Positions 22,106 through 32,782 of a stretch of 64,000 nucleotides of DNA are shown piece after piece. Both the position numbers and the translations under genes were made by a program. The notes beneath the pieces are model-generated. The model worked only from the letters and a program-made list of their open reading frames with translations. It was not told the DNA's origin and did not search any database. The first letter of the stretch is position 1, and every line of letters starts with the position of its first letter. The DNA is from Trichomonas vaginalis G3 (lineage: Eukaryota; Parabasalia; Trichomonadida; Trichomonadidae). The stretch covers positions 690,252 through 754,251 of the forward strand of contig NC_067207.1 in NCBI RefSeq assembly GCF_026262505.1, given 5' to 3'.

Positions 22106-23380
22106 ATGAATCAAGAAGATCCTGAAACAATGCATGATCTTGAAGCAGAGCCAGAGAAATCTGATGAAGATTTAAGCAAGGAAATGGATGAAAAGAAAGA
22201 TGATATCGATAGCAGAATCACAATTGGCATTCAGCTTGTGTTCTTCTTTATTGGAATTAATATCTTGTTCAGCTACAATACATTTCTTAGTGGCACAGAC
22301 TTCTATGAAAGCATAACAATTGGTCAAAAGTATACTTATGGAAGTTTGGCGAAAATTCAGAGAGATCTTCCAAGAGTTTTAATTTTAACTAGTGAATTTT
22401 GCAACTTGTGCTCACTTCCATTCATTGAAAGGTTTACTCTTGTTTCCAGACTTTATTTTTCTTTAACAATGATGGCAATTGTTCAGATAGTTATTTATTT
22501 CTATGTCAACTTTGGTAATCCACAGTATTACATTGTTTATCTCCTTGCAGCTTTAACATCTGCAGCTCAGAGTGTTATGTTCGGATCATCAATGGGTTTT
22601 GCTGGTCTTTTTGGAGAAAAGACATCGGCTTTAGCCAACACCGGCGTTGCTCTTGGAGGTTTAATTACATCAATACTTTGGGTTATTGCAAAAAATGCGT
22701 TTAATGGAAGTTTAAAGAAACAAGGACTTTTCTATCTGTTCTTCTCGGTTTTGGTCACAATTTCAACACTTATTACTTTCCATTTCTTCAGCAAGACAGA
22801 AATTGGACAAGAAAGACTTAAACTTGCTCAAACATCCAATGATTTCATGTTCAGAATGAAAAGAATCAAAGGAGTCTTCCTCAAGATTTGGCCTTTCGTT
22901 ATTGAAGGCTGGCTTCACTTTGCTATCACTCTTACATTCTTCCCAAGTTATATGTTCTATGCTGGTAATCAACATTTCAAAGAATTTGGAGATTTCATTA
23001 CAGCTGTTATTTTTTGTTACAATGTTGGAGATTTCTTGGGACGTTTCATTACAAGATGGTTCTTCTTCCCTAAGCCAAAGTATCTCTGGATACCACATGT
23101 TTTAAGACTTCTTTTCATTCCTCTCATAGTCGTATCTGCAGAAGTTCCAAAGTTCAGAAGTGATATATACATGTGTGTTATGGCATTTTTGCTCGCAGTC
23201 ACAACTGGTTACTTCGGTGGTCTTTGTATTGTTTATACAGCAACTTGCGAAAATCTAGCTACAGAAGAAATTGACCTTGGTGTATTCACAACAGTTCTTG
23301 CGACAAATCTTGGTGTATTCACAGGTGTATGGCTTACATTCTTATCAAACAACTTGCATGAAAAATACAGTGCTCCATAA
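22106..23380 (+). CDS. equilibrative nucleoside transporter (SLC29/ENT family), copy B
   Basis: A 424-aa paralog of the transporter at 15721-17007, in the same orientation, with the same acidic N-tail, about 11 membrane segments and the same ENT motifs (GINILFSYNTFLSG, GFAGLFGEKTSALANTG, YNVGDFLGR). Differences concentrate in the first extracellular loop (about 60-75) and the short loop after the fifth segment, which could change substrate range. The two genes were probably a tandem pair later split by the hAT-like element. Codon choice in B is more AT-rich than in A, so the duplication is not recent. Confidence 0.92.
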   Translation: MNQEDPETMHDLEAEPEKSDEDLSKEMDEKKDDIDSRITIGIQLVFFFIGINILFSYNTFLSGTDFYESITIGQKYTYGSLAKIQRDLPRVLILTSEFCNLCSLPFIERFTLVSRLYFSLTMMAIVQIVIYFYVNFGNPQYYIVYLLAALTSAAQSVMFGSSMGFAGLFGEKTSALANTGVALGGLITSILWVIAKNAFNGSLKKQGLFYLFFSVLVTISTLITFHFFSKTEIGQERLKLAQTSNDFMFRMKRIKGVFLKIWPFVIEGWLHFAITLTFFPSYMFYAGNQHFKEFGDFITAVIFCYNVGDFLGRFITRWFFFPKPKYLWIPHVLRLLFIPLIVVSAEVPKFRSDIYMCVMAFLLAVTTGYFGGLCIVYTATCENLATEEIDLGVFTTVLATNLGVFTGVWLTFLSNNLHEKYSAP

Positions 23381-23818
23381 GGTCTGTTTTCAAAATATTA
23401 TTATGTCATTCCGGAATTAAAATATATTTTTATTTGAAATTCATAAATTTTTTTGTAAATTCAAATGTCAAAATTATTAAATGCGGGTATTCCACTATGA
23501 ATAGAATAGAAATTATCTTTGATTATGTTTTCCAAGCAATTCTTAAAGTTAATCATGCAAAATACCACTGACATTGATGAGGTTACGTAAATATACTTAC
23601 AGCTGTTATAAGATTAAGCTTTTTACAATAGCAATGATCCCAAACATATGCCGATTGATATATACTCTGTAAACTGATAGTTTATCGAATATAATTTATC
23701 AAAAAAACACTTTTATGCATTTATTGGAAAATATATGTGAGTAGAGTTCAAAAACTATATTCATTTACAAAGAAAACAAGAGATATTATACATTCTATAA
23801 CAAAGAATTTTTTTGCTT
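23381..23818. other. convergent intergenic region
   Basis: 438 bp between the 3' ends of ENT B and the Alba-like gene, AT-rich. I see no other feature. Confidence 0.4.
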
Positions 23819-24163
23819 CTATTTAATTGAAAGAACAATTGTAACAGCGTTCATATTACGCGACTTCTGTTCTTTCTTTTCACCTATTTTTGTAGGAATG
23901 AGAAAGTCAGTTGTTGATACTGTATGAGTTGTAACTGTTGCTTCAACCAAGCCCTTCTGCATAGATTTTACTACTGTTGCTATCTTTAGCGCTTTATAAT
24001 TTGCAGCGCCTGTTGCGTGGAGTGTAATTTCATTATGATTGTGAAGTTTCTTGATTATTTCTTCTACCATTGGCATTAGTGCCATACTTTTTGTAATATA
24101 TATGTCCGTTTCTGTTTTCTTTGGATGCTCAAGGGTAAGTTTGACAACAGGTCGAGAATCCAT
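23819..24163 (-). CDS. Alba-domain protein, Rpp20/POP7-like
   Basis: About 114 aa counted from the ATG at 24161-24163. An upstream in-frame ATG at 24232 would add a 23-residue Ile/Phe-rich extension that looks like untranslated leader, so I prefer the internal start. Alba features are TDIYITKSMALMPMVEEIIKKL, a turn, EITLHATGAANYKALKIA, then a beta hairpin and a final SRNMNAVTIVL strand. The last resembles the TRNNSAIHIR end of Rpp20. Rpp20/POP7 is a subunit of RNase P and RNase MRP and binds RNA with Rpp25; other Alba proteins bind mRNA or DNA. The Alba fold is likely; the exact subfamily is a guess. Confidence 0.75.
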   Translation of the reverse strand: MDSRPVVKLTLEHPKKTETDIYITKSMALMPMVEEIIKKLHNHNEITLHATGAANYKALKIATVVKSMQKGLVEATVTTHTVSTTDFLIPTKIGEKKEQKSRNMNAVTIVLSIK

Positions 24164-24232
24164 TTTCAAACAAAAAAAAATTATGCTGATAAGATTTCTT
24201 GGAATATGAGCTTTAAATCGATGTTTGTTCAA

Positions 24233-24601
24233 AATTTCATAATGTAAGGATATTAATGCTGAACTCTCAAGGCTGGCAAAATCTACAATCTAATATTTCG
24301 TTAAATAGCAATGTAATGTACTTTTACTGGAATGAAAGCAAAATGGATTTGTTTAGATAAGTATTAATCGAAAATATCATATCAAAACATACAGATCATA
24401 ATTTTGTTCACTAAAACTATTATGATTATAATCTTCACTGATAATATTATTGGATGCAGATTTGATTAGGTCACTTTTCTACTTATTTTTGATAGATATT
24501 AAATTTCTCATGGATAAAGTCTTGATGAAAGAAGAGATTGTTTCTGAAAGTTTAATATTTACTTTTACAATGATAAAAATAAAAAATAATAAAAATCCGA
24601 A
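24233..24601. other. intergenic region upstream of the Alba-like gene
   Basis: AT-rich 3' flank of the Pro/Gln-rich protein gene and upstream flank of the Alba-like gene. Nothing distinct is seen. Confidence 0.4.
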
Positions 24602-25999
24602 TTATAAATTAACATCATCAGGGAATGTAGGAGAAATATTAAAGAAAGGCATGACTATATCAGCTTGGTCAGGGTTCTGTGGGGTTCCTGGACCCTTTTC
24701 ATGGTTAAATATTGGGATATGAGGTGTATTCTTTTCTGTTTCATTGATTTCTGATTCTGTTGATGATTCCTGCTTCACAGGTTTCATGTTTTCAGTATCG
24801 GTTGGAACCGGAACTTGAGGAATTTCGTTAATTTGGTTATTTGTTTGAGAATTTCCCGGAGCTATGTAGAATTGGTTCTTTGACATGGATTGTTGGTCCT
24901 GGTACATGTAATTTGACTGGTACATTGAAGGAATACCAGTTGGAATTGCTGATGGATAAGAATTAGAGTTCTGTGGTTGTCCAGGTGGGACATTAGGTGG
25001 CGGACTCTGTATTCTTGATGAACTTGACGATCTGGACTGTATTGGCTGGTGTTTGGACTGATTATTTTGGGAATAATATGGATTTGAAGGAGGAGTGATC
25101 GGAGCAATATATGGTTGGTTAGGATTTGGAGGATACATCTGGCTGGGAGTGTTGGATTGAGAAAACTGCGGATTCGGAAAAATCGGATTTGAATGAGGAG
25201 GAGAATACTGAGGTGCAGCCATGTTCTGTGGCTGTTGTGGTTGCTGTTGGTTAAACTGCGGAGGAGGAATATTGAACTGTTGCTGATTTGGATTGTAAAA
25301 TGGGTTTTGGAACTGATGCATGTCTTGGCCTTGCATATTTTGGCTTTGTATTGGATACTGCGGTGGTGTTGGTGGAATATTTTGTGGAAATCCTTGGGGA
25401 GGATATTGATTTGGAGGAATTGAGGGTTGAGGAGTATAAACTGGTGTCGGTGGTTGTAGTTGAGCAAGCATATCTTTAGCGGCTTGCTTGTATTGTGCAG
25501 TATTTGCAATATGATTTAATAAAATGTAATGTTGATCGTGAATTTGAGAAGAAATCTCAACTATAACATTTACATATTCTTCTGGTGTGAAATTTTTGCG
25601 TTGTAAGGCTAAATTGACTTCATTTGAAACGGGTACTGGAGTTTTTGAACAAGTATAGTATTTTTTGAGTTTTTTCATTGCATTTGTGGCTGTTTTATCT
25701 CCTTCTAGTTTTTCAAAGGAACTTAGATATTCGATTGCGGCTTTTATATCGTCACTAATATTTTTTTTTTCAATAAATGCAACATTTTTAAAAATAAGGG
25801 ATATTTTTTCGTGTACTGATTGATAGGCTTGAACTCTGACGTAATTTAAAACCATAAGATCAATATTATCTTGTTTTGAGAAGATTTTTTGTTTAGCGAT
25901 CTGTTTTTCAAGAGAGGATTTGTTAGTATCAACACTGTTTTGATATTTTTTAAGTTTTCCATCAATATCTGCCTTCCATGTTTGTAAAAGATCGTGCAT
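24602..25999 (-). CDS. protein with helical N-terminus and Pro/Gln/Asn-rich tail, perhaps IST1-like
   Basis: 465 aa. Residues 1-190 are helical with a coiled-coil-like start (SLEKQIAKQKIFSKQDN), reminiscent of the IST1/DUF292 domain of ESCRT-III regulators: a basic N-terminal helix, a middle array, then an NEVNLALQ...FTPEEYVNVIVEI segment. Residues ~195-440 are a low-complexity run of PQY, PPN and QQP repeats, as in endosomal and RNA-granule proteins. The C-terminus is acidic. IST1 is a tentative guess from shape only; the other possibility is a lineage-specific adaptor. A TCACTTTTC initiator-like site on the minus strand (about 26020-26027) sits about 20 bp before the ATG. Confidence 0.65.
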   Translation of the reverse strand: MHDLLQTWKADIDGKLKKYQNSVDTNKSSLEKQIAKQKIFSKQDNIDLMVLNYVRVQAYQSVHEKISLIFKNVAFIEKKNISDDIKAAIEYLSSFEKLEGDKTATNAMKKLKKYYTCSKTPVPVSNEVNLALQRKNFTPEEYVNVIVEISSQIHDQHYILLNHIANTAQYKQAAKDMLAQLQPPTPVYTPQPSIPPNQYPPQGFPQNIPPTPPQYPIQSQNMQGQDMHQFQNPFYNPNQQQFNIPPPQFNQQQPQQPQNMAAPQYSPPHSNPIFPNPQFSQSNTPSQMYPPNPNQPYIAPITPPSNPYYSQNNQSKHQPIQSRSSSSSRIQSPPPNVPPGQPQNSNSYPSAIPTGIPSMYQSNYMYQDQQSMSKNQFYIAPGNSQTNNQINEIPQVPVPTDTENMKPVKQESSTESEINETEKNTPHIPIFNHEKGPGTPQNPDQADIVMPFFNISPTFPDDVNL

Positions 26000-26372
26000 T
26001 TATAGAAAATTTGGATTAGAAAAGTGACAATTTCGGTGAATTTATAAAAAAAATTCGCTACAAATTTTGATTTAGAAAAATACGCTTATAGTATTAACGA
26101 CAAATACTTATGTAAAAAGTATATATAAGACTGAATAATAGAAAGTTTAAAGCAATATGATGAGTTCATAAATCTTAACTGTAGATGCTTTCCACTCAAC
26201 TAGTAACTACAAAATAATAAGTTGATGGAGTCTCAAGCGCAAATGCTAAAATAGTAAAGTGATAGAATGACACAATTGAGTTGTCCAATGATAAAATGTA
26301 TAAAATAACAAACAAATTGAATTTTAATATAAAAATCAAACAAAATTAATAAATAACAAATAAAAATTAAAA
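26000..26372. other. intergenic region with promoter of the Pro/Gln-rich gene
   Basis: 373 bp between two minus-strand genes. Besides the TCACTTTTC motif near 26020-26027, no feature is seen. Confidence 0.4.
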
Positions 26373-29300
26373 TTAATGTGGTAAGGTACGTGCTGTGTTG
26401 ACTGTTTGTGATTCAATACGTTCGCATTCTTCGAGAAGTTTAGAAAGAAGTTCGGGTGGAATGATGTAAGGACTAACAAACATAAAGAAATCAATGTCTC
26501 GATCACTCACAATTTCTTCTTTGGAGATGTCAACTTTGAATTTGTTTCCTGAAATAAGCGGGGCTGTTTTAGGACGTGGAAGTTCGTAGATCAGTGTGTC
26601 AGGAGTCTTAGGTGTTGATGCTGTCATATTTGTGAATTTTGGTTTACGACGAGCATTTGAAACTTCATGAACACGAATACAACTCTTTGTAGTGTCTAAT
26701 GTTGCAATAGATAAATGTGGGGTCATCTTACGTGATGTTAAACACAGATCACCTGAGTCTTGTTTATTAATACGAGAGCTTTTAACAACTAAATCACTTC
26801 GGTCTCGATCGTTGCTGTTACGTGAAATACGATGTGAAAGTGTTGTCAATGATCGTTTGTTAACTTTTGTTGGATGTTCAGTTGAATTAAGACGACCACC
26901 AATTGTCAATGCAACTTCGCCTTCACCAACATCAATCTCTTCAAGTTCTTTGATCTTACTCCTTCGTGATGTCTTTGGTTGGATTGTTTCTGATGTGACT
27001 TTCTTCCGAACTTTGATTTCACTTTTACTACTTCGGCTTGTATTAGAATTCGTGTTTTTAATAAATGGTTCTGTTCTAGATAATTGTGTCTTAGATGGAT
27101 TTTCATGAGTATTTGATACATTAGATTGTTTGTTAATTTGTGATTGCCGTTTCTTAATCTTATCTTTAAGTGTGGAATATTCTTTGAATGGATCAATCTT
27201 GTTGAGATCGCCGTAATACTTGATTAAGTGTGGTTTCATAAGTTTGGAACTTTCTTTGATGGCACGAAGTAATTCTTGTGTGAATGTAAGTTTCTGTTCA
27301 ATGATAATCAATCCGGATCGTTGATTGCGTGATGCCGTGTTGAATGCATGGTGTTTGTTCATTGTATCATTAGAAATGTTAGAAACAGAAACTTCATCTT
27401 CTGATCTATTTTGTTTATCCTTTTGCTGCTTTTTGTCATTGTGCAAAATAATACCTGTTGTATCAACAAAGTTGAAGATTTCATCAAATGGAGTATTAAT
27501 TGCTTCTTTCTTAAGAAGTTTCCGTGCAACACCATCTGCAATTTCAAGCGCATTCTTAACAATTTTAGTTTGGTTCTCTGCCTGTTCGTTAGTTTCGTCA
27601 AGATCTGAATATTCATTTTCTTTGGAAGTTCCACCTAAAAATGATGAAACTTCTTTAACAAGTTCTGACATGCCTGGAATGTCTTCAAAGCCTTTGACAG
27701 TGATCTTTGCTGTTGGGAGTGATGCATAACTAGAGCGTGCGGAGTTTTCATTAGACTTGCGAACTTCACTACGGTTTTCCCATGGAGCTAATGTCAAAAC
27801 TTGTTCACCACTGAATAAAACTCCTGAAAATTCGGAACAATTTGATTTCTTGTAGACTTTTCCATCTTCGCCAATGACTTCTTCAAAGTTTTCTCCTCGT
27901 TCTTCAAAGAGTTTTTGACGCTTACGTTCTTTAACAGGTGGAGCTTGTGAAACTTGTGGAAGTTTCTTTGTTGAAGCAATTTTTTCTTCAGAACGAGGAG
28001 GGAAAAGAAGATGTGGCTCTGTTGCATTGATTCGACGAACTAATCGTGAAATCTTTGTTGAAACTGCAGGGAACTCAGTGGAAATGTTTTGAACTGGTTT
28101 ACCTTCAACTTGTGGAACTGCAAGATGACCACGAAAACCTAACAATGTGGCCAAGATGCCAATGTATTTCTTTGTCAAGATGGAATATTCGTTATTAGAA
28201 TCTGTCAATCCGAAATTGGCTTCGTTTTCGTTCAAGAAACTCATAGCTAACTCTTCGAGACTGATTCGATCTTTCTTATTGTCAATTTGGATGTTCTTAA
28301 GAGCTTCTTCTTGTTCTGTTTCTTTTTTGCTACTTTGTGATTCGTGATCGGATTCAATGTTTTGATCTTCTTCTGAATTTTCTTCTTCGTTGTTCTCTTC
28401 TTTGATGATTTCCATTTTTCCACCGGATTTTTGTGGTGAAATTTTGCCAAAGTTGATTTTCTTTTGAACATGACCAACATTTAAGTTCTGTGTACCTAAT
28501 TTGACATTGATATCATCATTTGGTTGGATAACTGTTGTTGTTGGAAGTTTCTGTATCTCATGGAAGTTCTTATTGACATTCAAATCAAGTGCTTCTCCAA
28601 TTCCTTGTAATTGGAAAGATGAACTCGAATTAAATGATGATGAAGACAATGAACCAATAGGAATGAATGAATCGTATGTAGAAGATTGTCGTGACAATGT
28701 AAGATTCTGGGATGCTTGTGATAATGCACGTGAATTAAGTGTTTTTCGAGTAACACGTTCAATGAAAATTTCTGCAGGAGAACGTCGGAATTTTCTGACA
28801 TTATCTATAACTGATTTTCTAATTACAGGAATATCTTTCATGAGAGGATGAACTGGTTCATTTGCTGGACGAACTGAATGTCGACGTTGTTTAGGATCTT
28901 TTCCTCTGCTGAAATTAAATGAAATCTCTTCTTCTTCATCGTATTCTTCTTCTTCATTATTTTTTGTGTCTTCTTTGTGTGTATACATGATTGGACCATC
29001 ATGTAAACCGAATTTAGGATCAATCCTGTTGTATTCAATCGCTTCATCATGGGCTTCCATTGACAAGATCATGATGGAATCTCTTCTCAATCTTTCTCTC
29101 CAAATTTGTTTCAATTTGAGATCATTATCAGCTTGTTTTTGTCTGTGTTCTGATAATCCTGCTTGATTAAACAACATGTTCTTGATCCTGTAGTTCTTAA
29201 CTTCATTCATCCTCTTCTTAGGATCTGTTGTGCTGACATCACTTTTTGATCTCGTTGCAACCAAAAAAGTGACCTGTAAAAACAAATTTTTGACATCATT

Positions 29301-30929
29301 TTTGTCCCATTGTGTCAAATCTTCTTTGCATGGATAATACTCATTTGTATTATTATACGCGTGCAATGTGTTGGATAAATAATTGGTCGGACTGTCTATC
29401 GTCACTTGGCGGTTTCTCAACTTTTTCATTTGTGGCAAAACCGTTCTTCCTCCGAACGGATTTGAATTTGTTTTGTCAACATTGAAATTTGCTTTGACTC
29501 TGAAACAGTCCAAAACAAACTTCTTGAGACCTTGCTGCTTGGAATGATACTTCGACCACTCCATGAATTTCCTTGTTTTCTTTTTACTCAAAATGATTTT
29601 GCGCCAACAAACAAAACTTGAATAAAAAGTGAAGTGAAGTGAATCTCCCATCATTAGGAAGACCCATCTTAAAATTACTGATCTTTTATCATAGATCATG
29701 TCATGTATCATAGCAGAATAAGCACCAATCTCAACAATATTCAATCTCCACTGTCTAAACATTTTGTTTAAAGTGAATAAAACTGTTCTTTGTGAGTGAA
29801 TGTCTTTAAACATGTCTAACATCCTTTTCTTGTCAACATACGTATACCAGAACTTGAGGATTCTTGTGAGCATGGACTGTTTGAGCTTGTAACTGGCTAT
29901 AAGTGTCATAAATCCTCTGTAAGCTTTGACCATTACGATCTTATTAACTTTTGTTTGTATATCTTTGATGTTGTGTTGCTGTTTCATCTTGTAAAGACAG
30001 TTCTTACGTAGGGCTTTCTTGACTCTGACAATGAGAAACCTTCTGTGTTGGAGATCCGCATCATGTATTAATCGCTTTTGTTTTTCTTTGTTTGCAAGTG
30101 CGTAGTTCCACTCTGGAATGTAGAAAAAGCGCTTAGGATCTGGGTAAATGCCTTTCTTATGGTTGCGATGTAAGTAAGCCCATCTTTTCCAAACGTGATA
30201 GGCCCAATACAACGGTCCGAATTGGATCCTGTTCTTGCCTACATTGTAGATCGATTCGTGTGAGTGTTTGAGAACTGAGTGTTCTTGAGATATTTGTAAC
30301 CATGCATTGAAAAATAAGGAAATTCGTGGTTTGTTGAAGTTGACAACGACTTGTGTGACTTTTTCATGGTTGAGTGATGGTTTCATTAAGAGGAAATTCG
30401 TTTTCATGTATGTATTAAACGAAGTTTTTTGTAATAAAAAAGTTTGGATGGGTAATATACCTGATAAATCTGAGAATGAGATGAATTTTTCGTAGTACTT
30501 GCGTGCAACGTCTGCTGGTGGATTCAATGCCAATTTCCAGGCAGCAAATGCGTGTGTATATTTAACTTGCCTGATTTTTTTGAAAAAATCGAACATTTTA
30601 GCGAGTCTTTGGCGTTTTCTGTGAGTTCGCCAGTTCCTTTGTATCACTAAAGCTGAGTGATCTCTGATTGAATCTATTGAACTTGTCTCGATGAATTCAC
30701 GAATGCTACGTGGTGTAGATAGTGTTGTTTCTTCGCGTAGTGTAGAAACAAGTGATGTTTCTTCTTTGCTCCCTTCGTATTTATTCAATAAATCTAACGT
30801 AAAAGGGAGGGTGGGGACACGACGGGTCTGTGGATTCGCTGTTTTAGGACGCCGTGATGTGATAACCCCAAATCGACAACCACCTTGCCGATTCGTTAGG
30901 TGAGAAGCCCTCACTAACGAGGTGCTCAT
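26373..30929 (-). CDS. IQ-motif and Sfi1-like cytoskeletal protein, 1518 aa
   Basis: Probably a centrin- or calmodulin-binding structural protein of basal bodies or the trichomonad cytoskeleton. An IQ motif lies at about 92-112 (ALVIQRNWRTHRKRQR). Trp-containing helices in the style of Sfi1 repeats follow: AFAAWKLAL (~128), FFNAWLQI (~207), YWAYHVWKRW (~241), FWYTYVDKK (~360), MFRQWRLN (~390), RWVFLMM (~421), FVCWRKII (~439) and FMEWSKYH (~455). After ~480 the protein is mostly disordered: acidic runs (NNEEEEYDEEEE, NNEEENSEEDQN), Ser-rich stretches and basic patches, with some helices near 900-1150. The N-terminus is Arg-rich. Codon use is richer in GC at the 5' end. The role is inferred from repeat style; no named ortholog is claimed. 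Confidence 0.8.
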   Translation of the reverse strand: MSTSLVRASHLTNRQGGCRFGVITSRRPKTANPQTRRVPTLPFTLDLLNKYEGSKEETSLVSTLREETTLSTPRSIREFIETSSIDSIRDHSALVIQRNWRTHRKRQRLAKMFDFFKKIRQVKYTHAFAAWKLALNPPADVARKYYEKFISFSDLSGILPIQTFLLQKTSFNTYMKTNFLLMKPSLNHEKVTQVVVNFNKPRISLFFNAWLQISQEHSVLKHSHESIYNVGKNRIQFGPLYWAYHVWKRWAYLHRNHKKGIYPDPKRFFYIPEWNYALANKEKQKRLIHDADLQHRRFLIVRVKKALRKNCLYKMKQQHNIKDIQTKVNKIVMVKAYRGFMTLIASYKLKQSMLTRILKFWYTYVDKKRMLDMFKDIHSQRTVLFTLNKMFRQWRLNIVEIGAYSAMIHDMIYDKRSVILRWVFLMMGDSLHFTFYSSFVCWRKIILSKKKTRKFMEWSKYHSKQQGLKKFVLDCFRVKANFNVDKTNSNPFGGRTVLPQMKKLRNRQVTIDSPTNYLSNTLHAYNNTNEYYPCKEDLTQWDKNDVKNLFLQVTFLVATRSKSDVSTTDPKKRMNEVKNYRIKNMLFNQAGLSEHRQKQADNDLKLKQIWRERLRRDSIMILSMEAHDEAIEYNRIDPKFGLHDGPIMYTHKEDTKNNEEEEYDEEEEISFNFSRGKDPKQRRHSVRPANEPVHPLMKDIPVIRKSVIDNVRKFRRSPAEIFIERVTRKTLNSRALSQASQNLTLSRQSSTYDSFIPIGSLSSSSFNSSSSFQLQGIGEALDLNVNKNFHEIQKLPTTTVIQPNDDINVKLGTQNLNVGHVQKKINFGKISPQKSGGKMEIIKEENNEEENSEEDQNIESDHESQSSKKETEQEEALKNIQIDNKKDRISLEELAMSFLNENEANFGLTDSNNEYSILTKKYIGILATLLGFRGHLAVPQVEGKPVQNISTEFPAVSTKISRLVRRINATEPHLLFPPRSEEKIASTKKLPQVSQAPPVKERKRQKLFEERGENFEEVIGEDGKVYKKSNCSEFSGVLFSGEQVLTLAPWENRSEVRKSNENSARSSYASLPTAKITVKGFEDIPGMSELVKEVSSFLGGTSKENEYSDLDETNEQAENQTKIVKNALEIADGVARKLLKKEAINTPFDEIFNFVDTTGIILHNDKKQQKDKQNRSEDEVSVSNISNDTMNKHHAFNTASRNQRSGLIIIEQKLTFTQELLRAIKESSKLMKPHLIKYYGDLNKIDPFKEYSTLKDKIKKRQSQINKQSNVSNTHENPSKTQLSRTEPFIKNTNSNTSRSSKSEIKVRKKVTSETIQPKTSRRSKIKELEEIDVGEGEVALTIGGRLNSTEHPTKVNKRSLTTLSHRISRNSNDRDRSDLVVKSSRINKQDSGDLCLTSRKMTPHLSIATLDTTKSCIRVHEVSNARRKPKFTNMTASTPKTPDTLIYELPRPKTAPLISGNKFKVDISKEEIVSDRDIDFFMFVSPYIIPPELLSKLLEECERIESQTVNTARTLPH

Positions 30930-31421
30930 CTAACGTTCAAAAGGGGGAAGAATTTGAAAATTCTGGGGTGAATAAAGAATAAAATAACGGAAAAACTGCC
31001 CTTCATTGAGCAACAAAATGCGGTTGTAAAAAATAACAAAAACACATAAAACTTATTGTTTAGAACTGAGTTTTCTTGTTTTTCGAGTTTTATTTTTAAT
31101 TGTCTTCAAAATAAATTCGATTTTGTTGAATTGTGACAATTGCAAGATACTTGAGTTGAAATGAAAATAAGTGGTCACAAGGCAAATTAGTGGTGCTAAT
31201 GATTAATGTTCAACCTTGTTGATTCGAATTCACCAAGCCATCAAGAATGGAATCAAAAACTGGAAACATGAAAATTATGAATTTTAGATGATTCTATGTA
31301 TATTGTGTCTAATAAAGCAAAAAAATTGATGATAGCCAGAAAATTTTTGGGACACAACTAAAAATTCTAAACTTTACAAATTTTAGCTAAAAAAAATCAA
31401 TTTTTCATTTTAAAAAAAGAG
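30930..31421. promoter_or_regulatory. divergent intergenic promoter region
   Basis: It separates the IQ/Sfi1-like gene (minus) from the HEAT-like gene (plus). Before the plus-strand ATG is TCAATTTTTCATTTT at about 31399-31413, fitting a trichomonad initiator about 10-20 bp upstream of the start. A TTTTAGCTAAAA palindrome-like motif just upstream (about 31382) also occurs in the inverted repeats near 3305 and 33500. Confidence 0.45.
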
Positions 31422-32666
31422 ATGTCAAACGAAACTATCAAGGAAGAATTAAACTTTGGCTTTATCTATGGCAATCTAACCGTTGCTGTCTCCCAGATTA
31501 CTGAACCAGATCTTGAAAGCCGCAAAATGGGATTTATTTCTCTCATTAACGCAACAGAAGATCAGGAAGGATTTGAGAATCTCTATCTTTCCGATATTTT
31601 CCACAAATTAATCGAATCATTCAACGAATTTAACTTACAAATTATTGGAATGGTTTGTGCTGCATATCGCCATCTCTATTCACTCAGACCAAGCGAAGGT
31701 GACAAGTATGCTTCAGAAATTCCAGTTGATTTCCTCTTAAACCTTCAGCCAGATCCAGATGTTATCCAATTCTTCACAGCTTTAGTTGACAACTCATTTG
31801 ACGATGTTGATTACGCTGGTATGTTGTTGGCTAACAGTAATTTCCATCAATCCATTGGATCATGGCTTGAAAATCAAAATGAGCCGATTTACTCTGCCGC
31901 ACTTGGTTTACTTTGTTCATTTGCCGTTGTTGGTGGCGGTGACATTGATTTCAGCATTGTTACTCCATTTACTGACGTTTCATATTCTCCAAATGTCAGA
32001 GCTTTAGCATACTACATTGTTAGCAAGACTTCTCCATCCGATGAAGTCATTTCCGGCCTCTTCTCCATCCTCGAACAGGCAAATCTTGGTCAAGATGTTT
32101 TCCAAGTTATTGCCGACGTTTTAGAAGAATTTCCAGACCAATGCGAGCAATACATTCCATCTCTTATCGATATCTGCATACAGAACTTCAATATTACCTC
32201 AACAGCTAACCTTCTCGCCTTATTAGAAAGATACTTAACAGAAGAGAACATTACAAGCCTTATCAATGCTCTCTTCGCCATGAAGATGCCTCCTGTTGAG
32301 TCCCTTGCCTTCATTTTCGAACTTATTTCCTCAAATAACATCCAATTACAAGATAATCAGTTAATTTTATTAGGAAAGTTCTACGGAACAGCTGATAACA
32401 AGAGTCTCATGGATGTCCTTCAAGATATGTTCGTAGCATTCCCAGATTACATGGTTTCTGAAGATGCCCAGCAAAATTACGCAAATGCACTCGATAGAGA
32501 CTACGTTTATTCTATTAAGGCATTTAATTTTGTTACAGAGAAGTTGCTACAAGTTCCTGTTATTCCAGACCTTCTTGATGCTTATCAATCTTTTGTATCT
32601 ACTAATCAGACAAAGCTTACCAAGATGCAAGCACAAATCGACGAGTTTATGAATAATCATCAATAA
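31422..32666 (+). CDS. HEAT/ARM-like helical protein, 414 aa, function unknown
   Basis: An acidic all-helical protein with successive amphipathic helix pairs (for example FLLNLQPDPDVIQFFTAL, YSAALGLLCSFAVV, TANLLALLERYL, QLILLGKFYG), typical of an alpha-solenoid adaptor. No signal peptide, membrane segment or catalytic motif. The C-terminus ends in a short coiled-coil-like helix (TKLTKMQAQIDEFMN). The stop overlaps a TAAA polyadenylation-type signal. Codon use is the GC-richer type seen in well-expressed genes of this window, such as ENT A, so a housekeeping role is plausible. No specific family is claimed. Confidence 0.75.
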   Translation: MSNETIKEELNFGFIYGNLTVAVSQITEPDLESRKMGFISLINATEDQEGFENLYLSDIFHKLIESFNEFNLQIIGMVCAAYRHLYSLRPSEGDKYASEIPVDFLLNLQPDPDVIQFFTALVDNSFDDVDYAGMLLANSNFHQSIGSWLENQNEPIYSAALGLLCSFAVVGGGDIDFSIVTPFTDVSYSPNVRALAYYIVSKTSPSDEVISGLFSILEQANLGQDVFQVIADVLEEFPDQCEQYIPSLIDICIQNFNITSTANLLALLERYLTEENITSLINALFAMKMPPVESLAFIFELISSNNIQLQDNQLILLGKFYGTADNKSLMDVLQDMFVAFPDYMVSEDAQQNYANALDRDYVYSIKAFNFVTEKLLQVPVIPDLLDAYQSFVSTNQTKLTKMQAQIDEFMNNHQ

Positions 32667-32782
32667 ATTTATATTTTTATAGAGTTTAATTAAAATATAA
32701 CTGCTTATTTTTTAAATACAATTTATTTTTGTTGTATAATTGATAAACTTTTAATAACAATATCATAATGAATAAACATGTA

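Noticed and set aside
24862-25509. 215-aa frame overlapping the Pro/Gln-rich protein
   Set aside because: It is a shifted reading of the low-complexity CAA/CCA-rich coding region.
26692-29166. Plus-strand frames opposite the IQ/Sfi1-like gene
   Set aside because: They are reverse shadows of a well-supported 1518-codon gene and carry no domain of their own.
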